Positions 26,401-39,781 are shown, counted from the first letter of the stretch. The stretch is 64,000 nt of DNA from Onchocerca lupi (GCA_028564675.1 JAOVVO010000144.1:62001-126000); one strand, 5' to 3'. Numbers and translations: made by a program. The notes: a model not told the origin generated them from the sequence alone.

Positions 26401-27760
26401 ATGCCCAATAAAAACCATATTGACATGCTCTTTCCGACCGCTATCTGCAAACATAGTAAAAGAAAATTCATAATTTTTCAATTTGCAAAAAATAAATAAA
26501 TAAAAAAAAAGGTCTGTGATTTTTGTTCAGACCTAACAATTATAATCGACTCATGTTAATCTAATTCTTTACCAATTAATTTATTAATACGAAAAAAAAA
26601 AAAGAAAAAAACACAACGAACCATCAATGTAAACACCCTGCTTGAACTTTACAGGTAATGCTGCATCTTCGTCTGCCGTTTCTCTTGTAGCCGATAAACT
26701 GTTTGCTTTGCCTCCAATATTTTCTGGCTTCATGGTTTCTAAACCTGTAGGTTTCACTGATTCTTGTACTTCCTGAAAATAAGATATGTTTTCTACTTTA
26801 TCGTCGGTAAATAAAATCGTTAGGAAGCAGATATTTTAAACTAATAAACTTTTTCTATAATAAGGAAGAGAAAATTTTTTCCCGATCAAATTTGATGGTT
26901 CAATAAAAAAATGGTAAAAGGCAAAGATGTACAATGGAGAAAGAGCGAAAAAGATTACTTCTACAGGTGGAGAATCATTTTTCACCACTTCTTTAATTAT
27001 CATTTCTTTCTCTGTTTCTATTATTTCTACCTTTTCATCTACTTCGTCATCCCAAGCTGCAAAAAAAAGTTTAATAATAATCAATCAAAGAATAATACGC
27101 TTTATATTTAATGGCTGGTTGAAGCAATAAGTCAAACTCATTTATGAAAGATTCTGTAATCTTTTTAATCACAAGATTCTCTTTTACCAATTCACTTTTT
27201 CGATTCCTGTTGAAATAGCAAACTGATATTCTAAACAGTTTTGATGGTCTGTAGAAAAAAGAAAGGAGACAGAAAAGACAGAAAAGAGAAAAGAAAGAGA
27301 TAAAGAAGGAAAAGAAAGAAATGAAAGCATAAGGGAAGACTTTTTTACGATATCATGCTATGTTTTCAATAAACTTTAATAAATTTTTAAATAGATCAAA
27401 CTAACCATCAACAGGGGTTTGTTGTTGTTGTTGCGAAGGTGACAAATGCTGTATGAGTGATGCACTTGGTCCCATCTCTGCCAAAGATGCAGCAGTAGTG
27501 GTAACTGGTTGATGGTATTTTGGGGTAACGGTCGATGATGGTGCCATATGCGATACTACATTGGTTGGCTCCATTTGGCCATATTGCTGGTACGTCGGGT
27601 AAGTTCCCTGAGCGATAGGTGGTGGCGGATGGTGGTACATTGATGGAAGTTGTGACGTGAAAACATATGGTTGTCCAGGAATGAAGGGACGAGCAGCTGG
27701 ATTTGGTATGAATGTTTGGGCGTTTGGATTTAGGCCACGACGAGAACGTTCATCTGCCAT
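23462..27760 (-). CDS. erfa-3: Eukaryotic peptide chain release factor eRF3 (GSPT1/Sup35 family GTPase)
   Basis: eRF3 is the cytoplasmic GTPase partner of eRF1 in translation termination. Twelve exons on the minus strand: 27760-27406, 27056-26959, 26772-26622, 26444-26285, 26021-25841, 25623-25469, 25311-25165, 24940-24844, 24741-24661, 24525-24352, 24193-24104 and 23668-23462, totalling 631 residues. The N-terminus holds a PAM2 motif, LNPNAQTFIP at residues 10-19, followed by a second overlapping PAM2-like motif ending PFIPG; these bind poly(A)-binding protein. A P/Q/Y/H-rich segment (about 30-115) and a short acidic region follow. The EF-Tu-like GTPase shows GHVDAGKST at about 215-223, DAPGH at 292-296 and NKMD at 354-357. 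The C-terminus GRFTLRDEGKTIAIGKVLKV is nearly invariant in the family. One oddity: the intron between 26285 and 26021 has a GTTTGT donor, but the conserved residues resume after TTTTCG, with no AG. The gene looks otherwise intact. Confidence 0.95.
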
Positions 27761-30700
27761 TGTTTCGGTTTATTTTCACCTTCACACCGGGCAGTTTCAA
27801 CAGTTTACGGCAGAAAAACCTGAAAAGTTTATTTTGATACTTCTGTCTTGCAAAGCATATAAAGGACCAAAAAATCCACAAATATTCCGCTTAAGTGTAT
27901 GGATAGTAAGACATAAGAATAGTATTTATGCGAGACAGCATCTTGTTTTTAGCTTGATGAACTATTAAAAACTACTGATTTCAAAAATACCATATCTCTG
28001 TATGCAAAATACCATATCTCTCTATCTTTAAGCTCAATAATCTATGAAAAGATCATTAAAATAATAATGCTATATTGTACGAGATTACTTCATGTTTAAA
28101 CACATTCGACACAATTTTCGATCACGTTTCGATGTTACTTCCTTACCTTTTAATAGAATTCAAACACTTCTAAAGTGAAGCGTAAAGGGAATGCATTTAT
28201 CGACTATACTTACGTGAAAACCAGACAATAAGTACCCCCAAAACACTGCTCAATTGCTCACTTACGTCTCGTGGAAGCGATAAACTGAATCACAGTATGC
28301 CACTACATGGCACTCGCAATGAAAACGCTAAACCGAACGTAAATGTTCCCCGGTAGGGCTTGATTCAGTTTTGCACTAAAAGAAAAAAGTGTCGGTTTGA
28401 AGGATGATCGCGACGTTCATTTTTATCCATTAAATCATCTGTGAAACGATCGAAGAAGTAAGCAATGTTACATTATATGTGATATTTCGTATATAAACGC
28501 AAAAAATATGCAAGATATAATTTTGAAATGGAAACAACAAAAATTCTGCTGAGAGACAATGAATAATATTGTTTTTGAACTCGTCTTTTTCAATCGTATG
28601 GATGTTTATCGTAATTAGACTGAAAATTAAAGTAGCAATTTCCTATTGCATCATTGATTGGTTAATATTATTTATCTAACTTTAATAAGCTAATTATGAA
28701 TTTCCAAAAGAAATATTACATTTCACTTTTTCTTTCCATGGAGGTACAGTTTGAAAAGTTGAAAAGCTATCCAAAGTATACTGTGGTAATGTATGATACA
28801 GCAATGAATAACGAATGTATCTCAGTGAATATCTACGTATGTTACAATCGATGTAAAATACTATCTCATCAAGTTAAATATTGTTATAATCTCTATCATT
28901 GCAAAATCCATACTTGTACAGTACTCTCATAGCTGCGGACCAATTTGAGAGGATGCATCCATCGATTTGGATTCTTCCTTTAATTCATTCAAAGTAAAAG
29001 AATGAATAAAAGAAAGCAATGGTAGGATATTTTCTTGATTTCATGTGGCTCATTCCTTGGCTCAAAAAAGATTTCCAAAACATCACTATCGCAATATTAA
29101 AGGAGCTAAACTTCAACATCGGTAAGAAATGTATTATTCTCCATTCACCAATTTCTTATACGATCTTAAAAAGGATGGATTTCTAACTTAGTATTTTCTT
29201 CTTTTTTCTTAATCTGAATGATGCTTCCCGTGTGCTAATAATGGCATTTTAGAAACTATTAGCAAATTTATATAAAAAGTATGTCAATGAGATCTTAACT
29301 GAAGATGTCACATTTGAACAGTTCAGATTTTGTGGCAGTGTTCGGTTCTCAATTGCCGCTCTTTAACCTTTGTTACTACTTTTTAAACTGAAGAAAGACG
29401 GCCAAAAGATTTCATTCCCATGCAATGAAAATACTGCGATTGCTAGCACTTTCAGTTAATGTTATGATCGGGCATCATTTCAAATATCTGTATACGTTTT
29501 CATTCCTTAGAAAGTTCAATAATCGGCCTACAGTTTTTCAACAAAATCGGAAAGAAAACCGAATCATCAACTATTTAGTTCCCGAATACAACCGGTCATC
29601 GCGTAAAACATGATACAGATGAATCTTTTCTCGCTATATCGAAGATATTCTGTTCTTAATCCAGATTAACCTCTGAACCAAAAAAACCTAAAACTGGTAT
29701 TGCTTTATGTAGCCGTACATTACATATGCTATTATCCTTCCAAGGACAATCTTTCTGGTGATTTTTCGATAGATGTTAAATAAAAGCCGTACGTATGTAA
29801 TGTATGATTTTTATGGATTTGTTTCAGCAAAATTTTTCCTTTTAATCTAGAAAATTTACTCATAAATCCAAATAAAGTGAAAAATCGAAGATACATCGAT
29901 TGGCTCTAGAAATTTTGATCACATCGTTTTCTCGTTCTATTTATCAATGACACAGTCAAATTTTAAATTCCAAATTGTTCAGATTGTACACCCTTATCAT
30001 TCTTATTCTTATATATAACCATTATCTTATTATCAACGCGGAAATCATTTTCTGAAACCTTCCAAAACAACAGCTATCTGACAGTCAACTTTACTGTTAA
30101 CTTACAAAGCAAATTTGAATAAATTTACTAATTCAATCATTTAATATATGCTGATAACAATCTTTTAGGTATAGAGTGCATTACAGTACTACTACATTTC
30201 AGTCAATTATAGAAAAAGCCGTTTTTTGCTCAAGTTTCCCGATTTCATAGCAAAACAAATAAACGATGTTCTTCAATAACGACAACTATTGCTGCGATTG
30301 AAGCCATATCTACAAATACTCTCATGCGCGGTCCGACACTTCATCATATGCAACAAAACAAAAATTCGCAACAAGCTGATATTCTGTGACACTTCATTCG
30401 ATCGTTCTAGTCCCAACAGCCAAAAACCAATGATGACGCTAAGTTGAAACAGCACTTCAATTGCAAAGATTTCTTATGTCTCATTAATAAATCTAATGAG
30501 ACATTTGTAATTAAATTGAAAAGTATGGATTAAGATGAAGTCCTGAGCAGTATAGTTTGGAAAACAATCTTAAGCTGCAGGAAAATTCCAAAAAATGTAA
30601 TTACTGTAATCAAGAAGAATTAAAGAGTCAAGTAGCGGAAGATAATTTTAAAAGGATCAACAAGCCGATAAACATGTTCGCCGCCAAAACGCTCCGATTC

Positions 30701-31541
30701 ACAGATAAACAAAGTGAGGTCGATCAATAATGAGGCAACATGTTAGAGATCAGATAAGGGAGAAGAGCGCCGTAAGGATTTAAGAGGTCAGGACTTGGAG
30801 CTGGAATCAGTTCAAGCTCGGAATCTTACATCGACACAGCAGTAATCCAAATTCCACACAGATCAACGCAAGATACCAGCTGTTTGGAGTTCGAAGCAGT
30901 AGCAACAATCCGATAATTCACTTCTCTACTAGCGATAAAAGAAAGAATAACTCAGTGATCAGTTTGCTTGGTAATAACTGCTCGTAGCCAATAGGAGGTG
31001 CATGTAGTTGTTTTTCTCTTTTCGAGTGCTAAAAGTGATTTCGAAAGGACAATTTAGCTTGACAGTTGTTTGCCGATTGCCCAGGTGGTACAGAAGGAGA
31101 CAGGACGATTAATTAGCCATTAATTAATAATTCTATACTTCTCTGGCACAAGTGCAAGAATGAAAAAGAACACAGTCGATTGAATCTCTTCTCTGTCACT
31201 GAAATATTTCATATATTTTAGTACTTCTTGATGTCTCGTGCATTTCATTGCTATTTTCCTTGACTCCTCATGTATACTGTTAAATCACATTTGTACTCAC
31301 TGTGTCATTTCGTTCTCGAACCCGGATGTAAAGCTGTCTCATCCTGACAACCGTGAGCTGTATGGTCGCTGAATTTCTTTCATGTGGTGGATGGTTTCGC
31401 GAGTTTCTCCGGGAGGGGGTTATGTCTCGGGTTTTCATGGATTTATTCATGGAGGAATTCATATCTTGGATCAGTTTGCTGAGATAGTATTTCGAATGTT
31501 TTCACGTATTTGTCGAAGTGCAAGATTGCTCCTCTGTTGCA
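27761..31541. other. Divergent intergenic region upstream of eRF3 and the 281-residue gene
   Basis: This 3.8-kb stretch separates two divergently oriented genes and should contain both upstream regions. Short frames (for example 28696-28932 and 29425-29613) match nothing recognisable and lack flanking splice signals. A CTGAAAA near 27818 could be, on the minus strand, a TTTTCAG trans-splice acceptor for eRF3. Confidence 0.5.
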
Positions 31542-31542
31542 G
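31533..31542 (+). promoter_or_regulatory. Candidate trans-splice acceptor before the 281-residue gene
   Basis: A pyrimidine-rich tract ending TCTGTTGCAG stops six bases before the ATG at 31549, the spacing typical of nematode spliced-leader acceptors. This supports the chosen start over the in-frame upstream TTG. Confidence 0.5.
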
Positions 31543-31548
31543 AAAAAT

Positions 31549-33732
31549 ATGGTACAGCTAACTCCAGAAGAAGAATTAGAAAAACAATATCGGGATTATA
31601 AAGCTCAATTTGAGCAATGGAAAGAAAAGAATAAGTTTGTCTTCTTCATTTCTGTTTTTCGTTCATTAAGCATTTGCTTTTCGAGGCGATATTTTTTAGT
31701 TTCATCACAGTTCCAAGCACCTTCATATATCAGCAAGATAAAAGATAATCAGTAAAAAAAAAAAACGCAAAAAAGTGTCGCAGAAAAAATGATATAGAAG
31801 AAAGAATTCATCAAAAATTGAATACATAAGCCGTTTATTCGTCCTTTATATATATTTATGCGAGATTAATTTGTTCATTTAGTTGTCTCTGACATACATT
31901 AAAGACAGAAGTGAACAGGATAAGTATGCATATATCTATAGACGATAGATCAAACTTTTCTTTTGATATATTGAGAATTCTGGATTGCTGTTATATTTAA
32001 GCGCTTATTTTGTAGAAATTCAGTTGGTACAGAAGCTTACGACGCATATGTGAAGCAATTTGAGGCTTGGGAACGAGACGTTGATCAGCGACGTGAAATG
32101 ATACGTGCTAAGGCAGAAATTGATGCCCAAGAAGCACAGGTAATGTTTTACATCATTAATCGGAATGAATTTTTATAAAATTGATCAATTCAATAGTTTG
32201 CCTCAAAATTTCATTGTATTATTGAATGCTTACATTCGTTAAAAATATAAGCTTCATTAAAAAAGCAGAACTAATATTACTAGATGAACACTCTATCTGC
32301 GAAAGTTTTTTAGGCTGCTGCACAAGCTAAAGCGAAAGCAGCAGCCGAAGCAAAACTGAAGAAAGAGCAAGAAGCCGAGGAAGAACGAAAAAAGCAGCAA
32401 CTAGAAGGTAACGTCTACCTTTATGTCAAGCAAGTAATTTGATAAAGACTTTATTACACAAATAATTATGGATATCAAGTTTTTTCGTATATAAAGGATC
32501 ATCTTCATGAGCTTCGTTCAGGATTTTTTAACAACAAAAATTCCATTAGTATTGATTTTTATGTATTTCAATATTGTTAATGAAATTTTTTAAAATTTCG
32601 CGATGATAAATACTTAGAAAAAATCATGCAGATAAGTGAGGTCAATTTTTTATATTAATTCAAGTTTTTGTTTTCTTAAATATTACTGGAATATTAATTT
32701 TTTTTTCTTTGAATAGCTGAAACAGCGGCACAAGCAGTAGCTTATGCCCAGCATCAGCAGTCGTATCTTGCGCATCATCAGACGGCAATGCAACTTGAAC
32801 AGCAAATGCATCAAGCAGTTGCAGCAAGTTCACAGGAAGCCGTATCAGTACATACAACGGAATCGAAAAGTGTTGATGGTAAGAATAACTTCTTCATTTT
32901 CATTTAAACTTTATAAATTTTTATTTATTTGCTTCAACTTGTTACTTGATACTTGTTTTATCGCTCATATTTGAATTTTCGTTGAGGGGTACTAAGTGCT
33001 TTCAGCTGTAATGAAAAAAGGAAAATTACGTAGTTCTACAGGTTAAGGATAAATCGAAAATCGCTAAATACTTGTATTTTCTCTATGAATTTCGTCTAAA
33101 TTCTAATCAAAAAACTTTTCGGTTGAAAATGGTTAAAAAACAATATTTTTTATCATATTGAAATTACAGAAGCCTTAGATCCGACACATGTTGCCGAGAT
33201 GATGAAACACATGGCACAGGTTGCTCAAATGGTCATGGGTGACCAGCGAGATAGTAATTATTGAATTTTTTCAGCTTGCTATTTTTTAGTCTTTTATAAT
33301 TTCCATAACATATTTGTATTCTGTGTTATATTGTTACTTCAATCAAAATACTTGAATTATTTTAATGACTAAGTATTTTTCATAAATTTAAGTTACATAT
33401 ATATATTCGTAACTGTACACTTTCCAATCTTTTTAGGTGCATATCAGCAAGCTGCTCAACAGGCAACTGTAGTAGCGCAACAGGTCGTACCACCTCCACA
33501 GTTATGGGGTAGTGATCGAATAACTTATGATACAAACGATCCAATATATAAAAGGTGGGGTCTGCGAGCAGCTCCACCGTACCATAAGCCAGCTTACAAA
33601 CCGCCACCCGTAGATTATCAAGTAACACCATGTTGGTTGTATGTGGAGCAGATGAAAGAAGAGAAGCTTATGCTTGCTCCGCAAGTCAACATGCCACCTC
33701 CACCATTTGTACCTAATTTTGTTTCATCATAG
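31549..33732 (+). CDS. Unrecognised Gln/Ala-rich protein with a coiled-coil N-terminal half
   Basis: Six exons join in phase: 31549-31634, 32016-32139, 32314-32407, 32717-32878, 33170-33253 and 33437-33732, giving 281 residues. The N-terminus has two similar segments, YRDYKAQFEQWKEKN and YDAYVKQFEAWERDVDQRR, that faintly recall the tryptophan/glutamine segments of YLPM1-type proteins. An Ala/Lys/Glu-rich helix (AQAKAKAAAEAKLKKEQEAE) and a Gln/His-rich segment follow. The C-terminal exon is Pro-rich, with LWGSDRITYDTNDPIYKRWG and a PPPPFVPNFVSS end. No catalytic motif, signal peptide or membrane segment is visible. Consistent splice phases and a strong start context make it a real gene; its function is unknown. 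The MGME1-type gene follows 861 bases downstream on the same strand. Confidence 0.8.
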
Positions 33733-34593
33733 ACTTAAATCATTATATCAAATTTTGCTCATATACGATATTAAAAAATTTTCTGGGACTTGTAGATCGA
33801 ATATATAGCATAATCTGGGATGTGTTACTCTATTTCGGGAATGCAAAAGTGATTGTTGCTGTTATCATTTGCATTTTCTTTTTTGAATCGTTTGTTACTT
33901 TTCGCTATCTTGTTGATTCTTGACTACATTTAGTAAGTAATTGCGTTATCGTCAGAAATCTGAATGCTTAGACTTTGCTTTTTCAGTTTCTCAATTTTGT
34001 ATTTCATCAAGTTTCACTAGACTTTATTTAGATGTTGAAAAATCCGGTATCTATTTCTTTTTTAAAATAGTTAGAAATCATTTTCTGTATGAAATGCTTT
34101 ACTGAAAATTTTTCACAGATTTTATACAGATGTTCAAATTTCCCTTGTCTCAATACAGTCCAGAATTTGTTAAGCATGTTCAGTGGATTATTCTTTATCA
34201 ATAATAATAAATATAACTTTAGTTTGATTAATTTTACAGTATCAAGTTAGTGCACAAAGAATTGTAAATTCTTTATAGACATTATAGTTTTGTAAATTAA
34301 GAAAAGAATAAAATTGCGTCTCAAAGTATTCTGAATGTGTGCATGATTTTATATCAGTAACAAAATAGATCTTTTATAACCTTTCCTAATTAACACTGTA
34401 AATAGTGGTGTGGTTACTTATAGAATAAAGTGGTATTCTCTATTTCCTTTTTTTTTTTTTGAAATTCGTGAAGAGATTATCCGCGAACTTGATTGGTGGA
34501 TTTGGATTTTATTTCTTTGCAGTGACAGCAACTTTCATTATCTCTACCTTCGTTCTTTCCAAATCTTATTTTTTTAACAAGATGTAATGCAGT
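33733..34593. other. Spacer between the 281-residue gene and the MGME1-type gene
   Basis: No gene is seen. It contains two AATAAA-type signals (about 34306 and 34422) that could end the upstream transcript. A TAATGCAG acceptor ends one base before the downstream ATG. The arrangement would allow either two separate transcripts or a loose operon. Confidence 0.5.
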
Positions 34594-36478
34594 ATGGCGG
34601 TCAAAGTTAATGTGAAAACAGTTCATTATGGTACGACAATTATGCCGTGTGTTGTTAAAAATGTCCTTGGAACTTTGCCGAGGAAAGAGTTCCTTATTTC
34701 TTCTCCGTCACTAATTGCTACCGAACAAAAATTATCTTACCTTGTAAGTTTATTTATTTTTTTTCATGTGGAAAGCTTTTTAGCATGACCTTAAAACTAT
34801 TGGACTTTTCGATCTTTATTTTATTATTTTTCTAATATTTGGATTTTTTTTTTTTTTTTTAATTTTTGGATCAGTCGAAGAAATAGTTCATATTTTTTTG
34901 TAGTTTCAGTTAAATTCCTATATATTTTTCAGAAAACCAGTCAATTTCTAGAAAATATAGCAAATGTGGAGAATGGTCGCTATCCATCAGTGTCGACCGT
35001 TCTAGGATGTACAACTTCTCAACATTTGCTTTATCGATGGCAATTAAAAATGATCAAACAATTGGGTGGCTTAGGTGCCTTCAAGAAATATATGAGAGGT
35101 TAGTCTTGTTGGTTATTCGAGAGATGTTATTTTCTAACTTTTGATTCGGTGATTGAAATCAGCATATGGTGTGATTGATTTTGAATGGATATTAGTATAA
35201 GTAAATTTTCTATTTTGATATGAAATTTCTGGAAAAAAAAATCACTCGATCATTAAAATATAGATGGCTTGAAAATGACTAAATCAATTGATTCCCGATT
35301 TCCAAGCAACTATTATCCGCCTTTAAATGAACAAATATCTGTTATCATTAGGAATTATTTATTGTTTTCCTGCACTCTGTTTTTAAACTGTGCGTATAGC
35401 GCAAAGATTGGTCTGAGTTCTAAGATGGTTAACTTCATTAACCTATGAAATATGCGTTAACCTTGTTTCCAGACAAATATTATATTTTGTCTTTATCACT
35501 TGGTTAATTTCATATAGCTGTTTCCAGTTCGCATGCAATCAGGCACTCAATATCATAATTGCCTACAACGAATTTTAGAGGAGCTTCGAATGCGAGGAAG
35601 TTTTCCCGATGACGTTGCTGAGCAAATAACTTCTGAAGTAGGATTTCTATGAATGATTTGGCGCCGCTAATATTAGGCATATAATCTAAAACTTTCGAAA
35701 TTTTGTTTTTCTTTTTTGTATAATCAAAACTTTCAGGTCGATGTTTCTGTTGCGAACTATTTAAGCAGTGTACTTCCTATTTTACGCACGCTTGATAACA
35801 AAAACATGGAAGTAGAAAGACCTACGAGCCATCACGGTCTTTGCTATAGCGGACGGTTTGATGCTACCGTCACCTACAAGTTTGTTTCAACTACTTTTTG
35901 ATTAAGCATACTTTCTATTTATTTACTGCTATTATCGATCATTGATGGTACAATCATACTCAAAACATGGTATCATGTGAATATTCAATTTATTTGCTAA
36001 TTAAATTTGACAGTTTCTAAGAATAAAGGAATGTAAATATAGTTTTCACTTACCAAAAGGGCAGTATTAATATTCTGATAAATCTTCAGTTAAAATTTGG
36101 TTTGCTGTAAGATTTAGTGCAACTTTCCAATAATTTTTTTCCTTAGATTTTCCTTTTTTCAACCAAAAAATATTTTCAGTATATATTTAAATATATTATT
36201 GTATTTAGGGATGCTCTGTTTTTGATGGATTGGAAAACAGCTTCACTAGGTTCATCGAAAGATACCTGCACGGGAATTGAAAAAATGTACAATGATCCTG
36301 TGCAGTTAGCTGCCTATGTTGGTGCTGTTAATTCAGACCCAAATTTCAGGATGTTACCAGAAGTTAGTATTACTTTTATTGCTTTGTTAGAATAGTTTTA
36401 TAGAAATTAAGAAAAAGAGTTTGTTCATAATAGATAGAAATTTCATTTGAAATTGTAAATTTTACAGATAAATTGTTT

Positions 36479-36515
<37 letters not shown>

Positions 36516-38227
36516 GAAAATATTCGGCATTTCATAATTCGCAATTTTCCGGATATATTGTCTATCCATCAAATGCATGTTTGGCAAATTCATTTAAAAT
36601 TCGCACAATTTCATAGCTTTTTTAAACTTCTTGGGTTAGAATAGTTTTATAGAAATTAAGAAAAAGAGTTTGTTCATAATAGATAGAAATTTCATTTGAT
36701 TTGCTGAAGTTTTTTTAATGATAATAGCTACTTATTCTTAATTATTAATCATTCGCTGTTACCAAAAAACGAAATTTTTTATTGTCTTGAGATATATAAC
36801 ATTATTGCTATTGAAAAGCAAAACGAAGTTTGATGTCTGAAAAATAAATTAATACTTGAATAACGAAATGTTAGATGAAAACTAAGATCGTACACTCCCA
36901 CTAATTGAATAAAAAATGGAAGAGAAAGTTATCACTCTTTTGTTGGCAGGTTGACTAATTAAGTAGATGAATGTATTCTTTCCGAAATGTATATTTCGGA
37001 AATATTTTCAAATATTATTTTTTATTCCTTGCTATCAAAAAGAATCATAAAAGCAAATTAGTCCAGTTAGCGTTCATGAGGACATTGGAATTCTTTACAG
37101 TATTTATTCAGTAACGTCTGCAGTTGTAGTATTTTAGTAGTGCATAATATTAAGAAGTTCTTAGTTTACTATTCACTGTCAAAAGATTAAAACAGCCGTT
37201 ACATAGTAATGTAATTCATAAAAAAAAGCCATGGCGATGTTTGGAGCACTGATAGATGTTTTTCAAGATTGGAAAGAATCAGCTTTTCTTTTTACCAAAG
37301 CTTAAAGTGAAGTTTGGAATTTTAAAATTGTTTTATTCGTAGTTTGGAGCAAAACTATCTAAAAATGAGTTTCTTGATTTCTATCTTCTATCTTCATTTT
37401 TAGATTCGTTACGGTGCAATCGTTGTAGCGAAGGAAGATGGTTCGGTAGCAGATGTTGTGGAAATGAATTCATCCCATTTAGAAGTATGTTCATGATTTT
37501 ATATGCGGTATAAAGGAATCGCTTTTTAATATTCTGAATTTCGCAACTACTTTTGCTGTATTTTTTTCATCATTCTTAATTAAACTCCAATAACATTGAC
37601 AATAGCATTATTAGTATGATTAGATGCGTACATGGTACATTACGACGATGCGATATTTTTGTTGCAATATTTGTTTCAATTATTGAAGTCATAAGAGTAT
37701 TTATTTCAATCATTGATACTAATTTGATTAGAATAAGTTATTATGATAAGAATTACGAGGGAAAAAATAAGACTTTTTTGGAAATAAGTTATTGATGATA
37801 AGAGTGAAGTAGTTATAACGACATATTAGTGTAGTTTGTGTTCTAGATTGTAAAAAATTTTTTTTGGTAACCAAATCAACAATTAAAAAAGTAAAAAGAA
37901 CTGCCACCGTCATTAAAAATAGAGCCATCCAGATTAGCTGAACATTTGATAGCAATAAAACGACAGTATCATTTCTGGTCCTTGTTCATTGGCGACATTA
38001 AATAGTCAGTGTTTTGCAAACATGGAGCTCGCTGGTTTCAGTTGAAGATTAGCTAGAAATTCAACTTGTTTAGTTTAAAGTAGTATTGTAGTGAAAATCT
38101 TATATTTCAGGTTTATTGGAATAAATGGTTAGACTGTGTTTGGCAATTCTGGAGCAAAATGGAAGCATTTTCTACTGTAAATAATGTAATTTCATTTGTA
38201 TGGGACAATGAAGAAAAATGTGATTAA
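34594..38227 (+). CDS. MGME1-type mitochondrial genome maintenance exonuclease (PD-(D/E)XK family)
   Basis: The product resembles MGME1, a mitochondrial single-strand DNA exonuclease that trims 5' flaps during mtDNA replication. Seven exons join in phase: 34594-34743, 34933-35098, 35528-35637, 35737-35879, 36209-36362, 37404-37484 and 38111-38227, giving 306 residues against 344 in human. The nuclease core is seen from Glu167/169, SGRFDATVTYKD (Asp184) and LFLMDWKTAS with Asp197 and Lys199, the D-x-K of the PD-(D/E)XK site, followed by a Q-x-x-x-Y motif in PVQLAAYVGAVNSDPNF (Gln222, Tyr226). GAIVVAKEDGSVADVVEMN and YWNKWLDCVWQFW match the family C-terminus. The N-terminus MAVKVNVKTVHYGTTIM is short for a targeting peptide but basic. 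An AATAAA at 38251-38256 follows the stop by 24 bases. I infer the mitochondrial role from the family. Confidence 0.88.
36386..36450. repeat. 65-bp direct repeat, copy 1, in an intron of the MGME1-type gene
   Basis: This 65-base stretch recurs exactly at 36635-36699, 249 bases later in the same intron. A long poly-T run lies between the copies. Confidence 0.9.
36480..36508. repeat. Poly-T run between the 65-bp repeats
   Basis: About 29 bases of nearly pure T lie in intron 5 of the MGME1-type gene. This length is prone to assembly error. Confidence 0.8.
36635..36699. repeat. 65-bp direct repeat, copy 2, in an intron of the MGME1-type gene
   Basis: Exact second copy of 36386-36450. The identity suggests a recent duplication or a local assembly artefact near the poly-T run. 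Confidence 0.9.
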
Positions 38228-39780
38228 TCTCATTGTTTATTATGTCCTGGAATAAATTGTCATGGTTACTATCAGACTGTGAGAGAAGACTCAGATATTC
38301 CATTGTTCGGTAATGATGCATATAATTGTAATCAGACAACTGATTGAGAGACAAGTTTGATCTTATTCGGTTGGTACCAGGTTTGCGCTGAAATGTATCA
38401 TACTGTTCAAATATTTGTATCAAACATGTTCGTTGCAAACAATTCTATTCGGTATTGCGGAAATGGGCGAAGGAAAAGAAGCGCGGATCTATTTCCGAAT
38501 AATTAATATGGTAGTCGACATCCTTACATTCTCGTTTGTCTTATCACTTTTTGTGTCATCTCTCGCTATCGCCATTATCACATTCAATTCACAAGCAACA
38601 ACTTTTTTAAAAATTCAGTATAATTTAAGTCGTAGTCATTGAGCCGATATTTTTTCTATTTCCTTCTCTACAATTGAATTTCCACTCCGTAATATTGTTT
38701 CTTGGCAATGTAATGAGGCCAAATTATCTTGCTTTCTTGAATGGATAGATTACTTTTGATTTTTCATTTTCAATTTTAAATTTCGATCTTGTTTTGCAAG
38801 AAAGCATGAGCGAATTGCTGTGCGATGAACCAAAAAAGTGCTAAATGAATCAGAAAAGTACTAAACTCTTATTTGAGACAAAATAAACATCCCAGCATAC
38901 TGCAATAAAATTCACTATCTAATGTATTAAAGGGAAATCCAGGATTATAAATCAGACGGTCTGTAATCATGAAAATATGGTAAAGGTGTGGATTTTGCAG
39001 TGACAGGGATCACAACATGATCGATACTTGGCGATGTCTTGAAATACATACGAGTGATCAACCAGCAGTGCGAGTCTAAAATGTATTTTACATTATTTAA
39101 TAAATCAAAATAGTTCGTAATTCCCAAATATTTTACGTCGTGGAATCAGCTGTGATTTCCGTGATGAATTTCGGCAATTTCCATAGCTACTTGATATCGA
39201 TGATTGAGGTTGCTTACTTCTGCTAGTCAATATATTCATGTGCTATGGAATGATTATATAATACCAACACATTCATTATGCTTGTTTCTGAACCACAATT
39301 TAATGCAAGATGGTGGAATATTCCTTGCAAAATTTGCACATTTACTTCCCATAATTGATCTGAGTTATCATTGCTTCTACCTTTTTGCAAATTTTTACCA
39401 AATGAAGAGAAGGACTGATTTAGAACCATGAAACAGTATTTGATTTTGAAATATTAAATCATCAGTATCATCGCTACCCTGTTATACGGAATATCTTGAA
39501 GTGTTCCTTTTAAAGTACCAGAGAATAATTTGTTGCTGCCATTTTATTTTTAAGCCAATGAATGATAAACGCTATCATTGAGAGAAATAAAACTCATTTT
39601 CAAATGGTATAATTTGTGAGACTGCTAATTGAAAAGCATTTTGCACTGCATTTGCCATAATATGCATAGCGTGCAGTGCAAGCATTTGCATAATTAGTAG
39701 GTACAAAAGAGGCGATGAGCTGATTAGTTATCATTTGTTATGAAGTGTCGTGATGATTTAGATTTAATAACAATATCTAG
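38228..39780. other. Intergenic region before the SH2-kinase gene
   Basis: No gene is supported on either strand. Frames of 60-88 codons here (for example 38172-38438 on the minus strand) have no recognisable motif. It ends with a TATCTAG acceptor at 39774-39780, one base before the kinase ATG, a plausible trans-splice site. Confidence 0.5.
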
Positions 39781-39781
39781 G

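Noticed and set aside
27657..27968. 103-codon plus-strand frame
   Set aside because: Mostly antisense to the first eRF3 exon; no independent support.
31549..38227. Two-gene operon of the 281-residue gene and the MGME1-type gene
   Set aside because: Same strand, but the 861-base spacer with its own AATAAA signals is longer than usual for a nematode operon; not supported without SL data.
38172..38438. 88-codon minus-strand frame after the MGME1-type gene
   Set aside because: Overlaps the last exon of that gene and shows no recognisable motif or splice partner.
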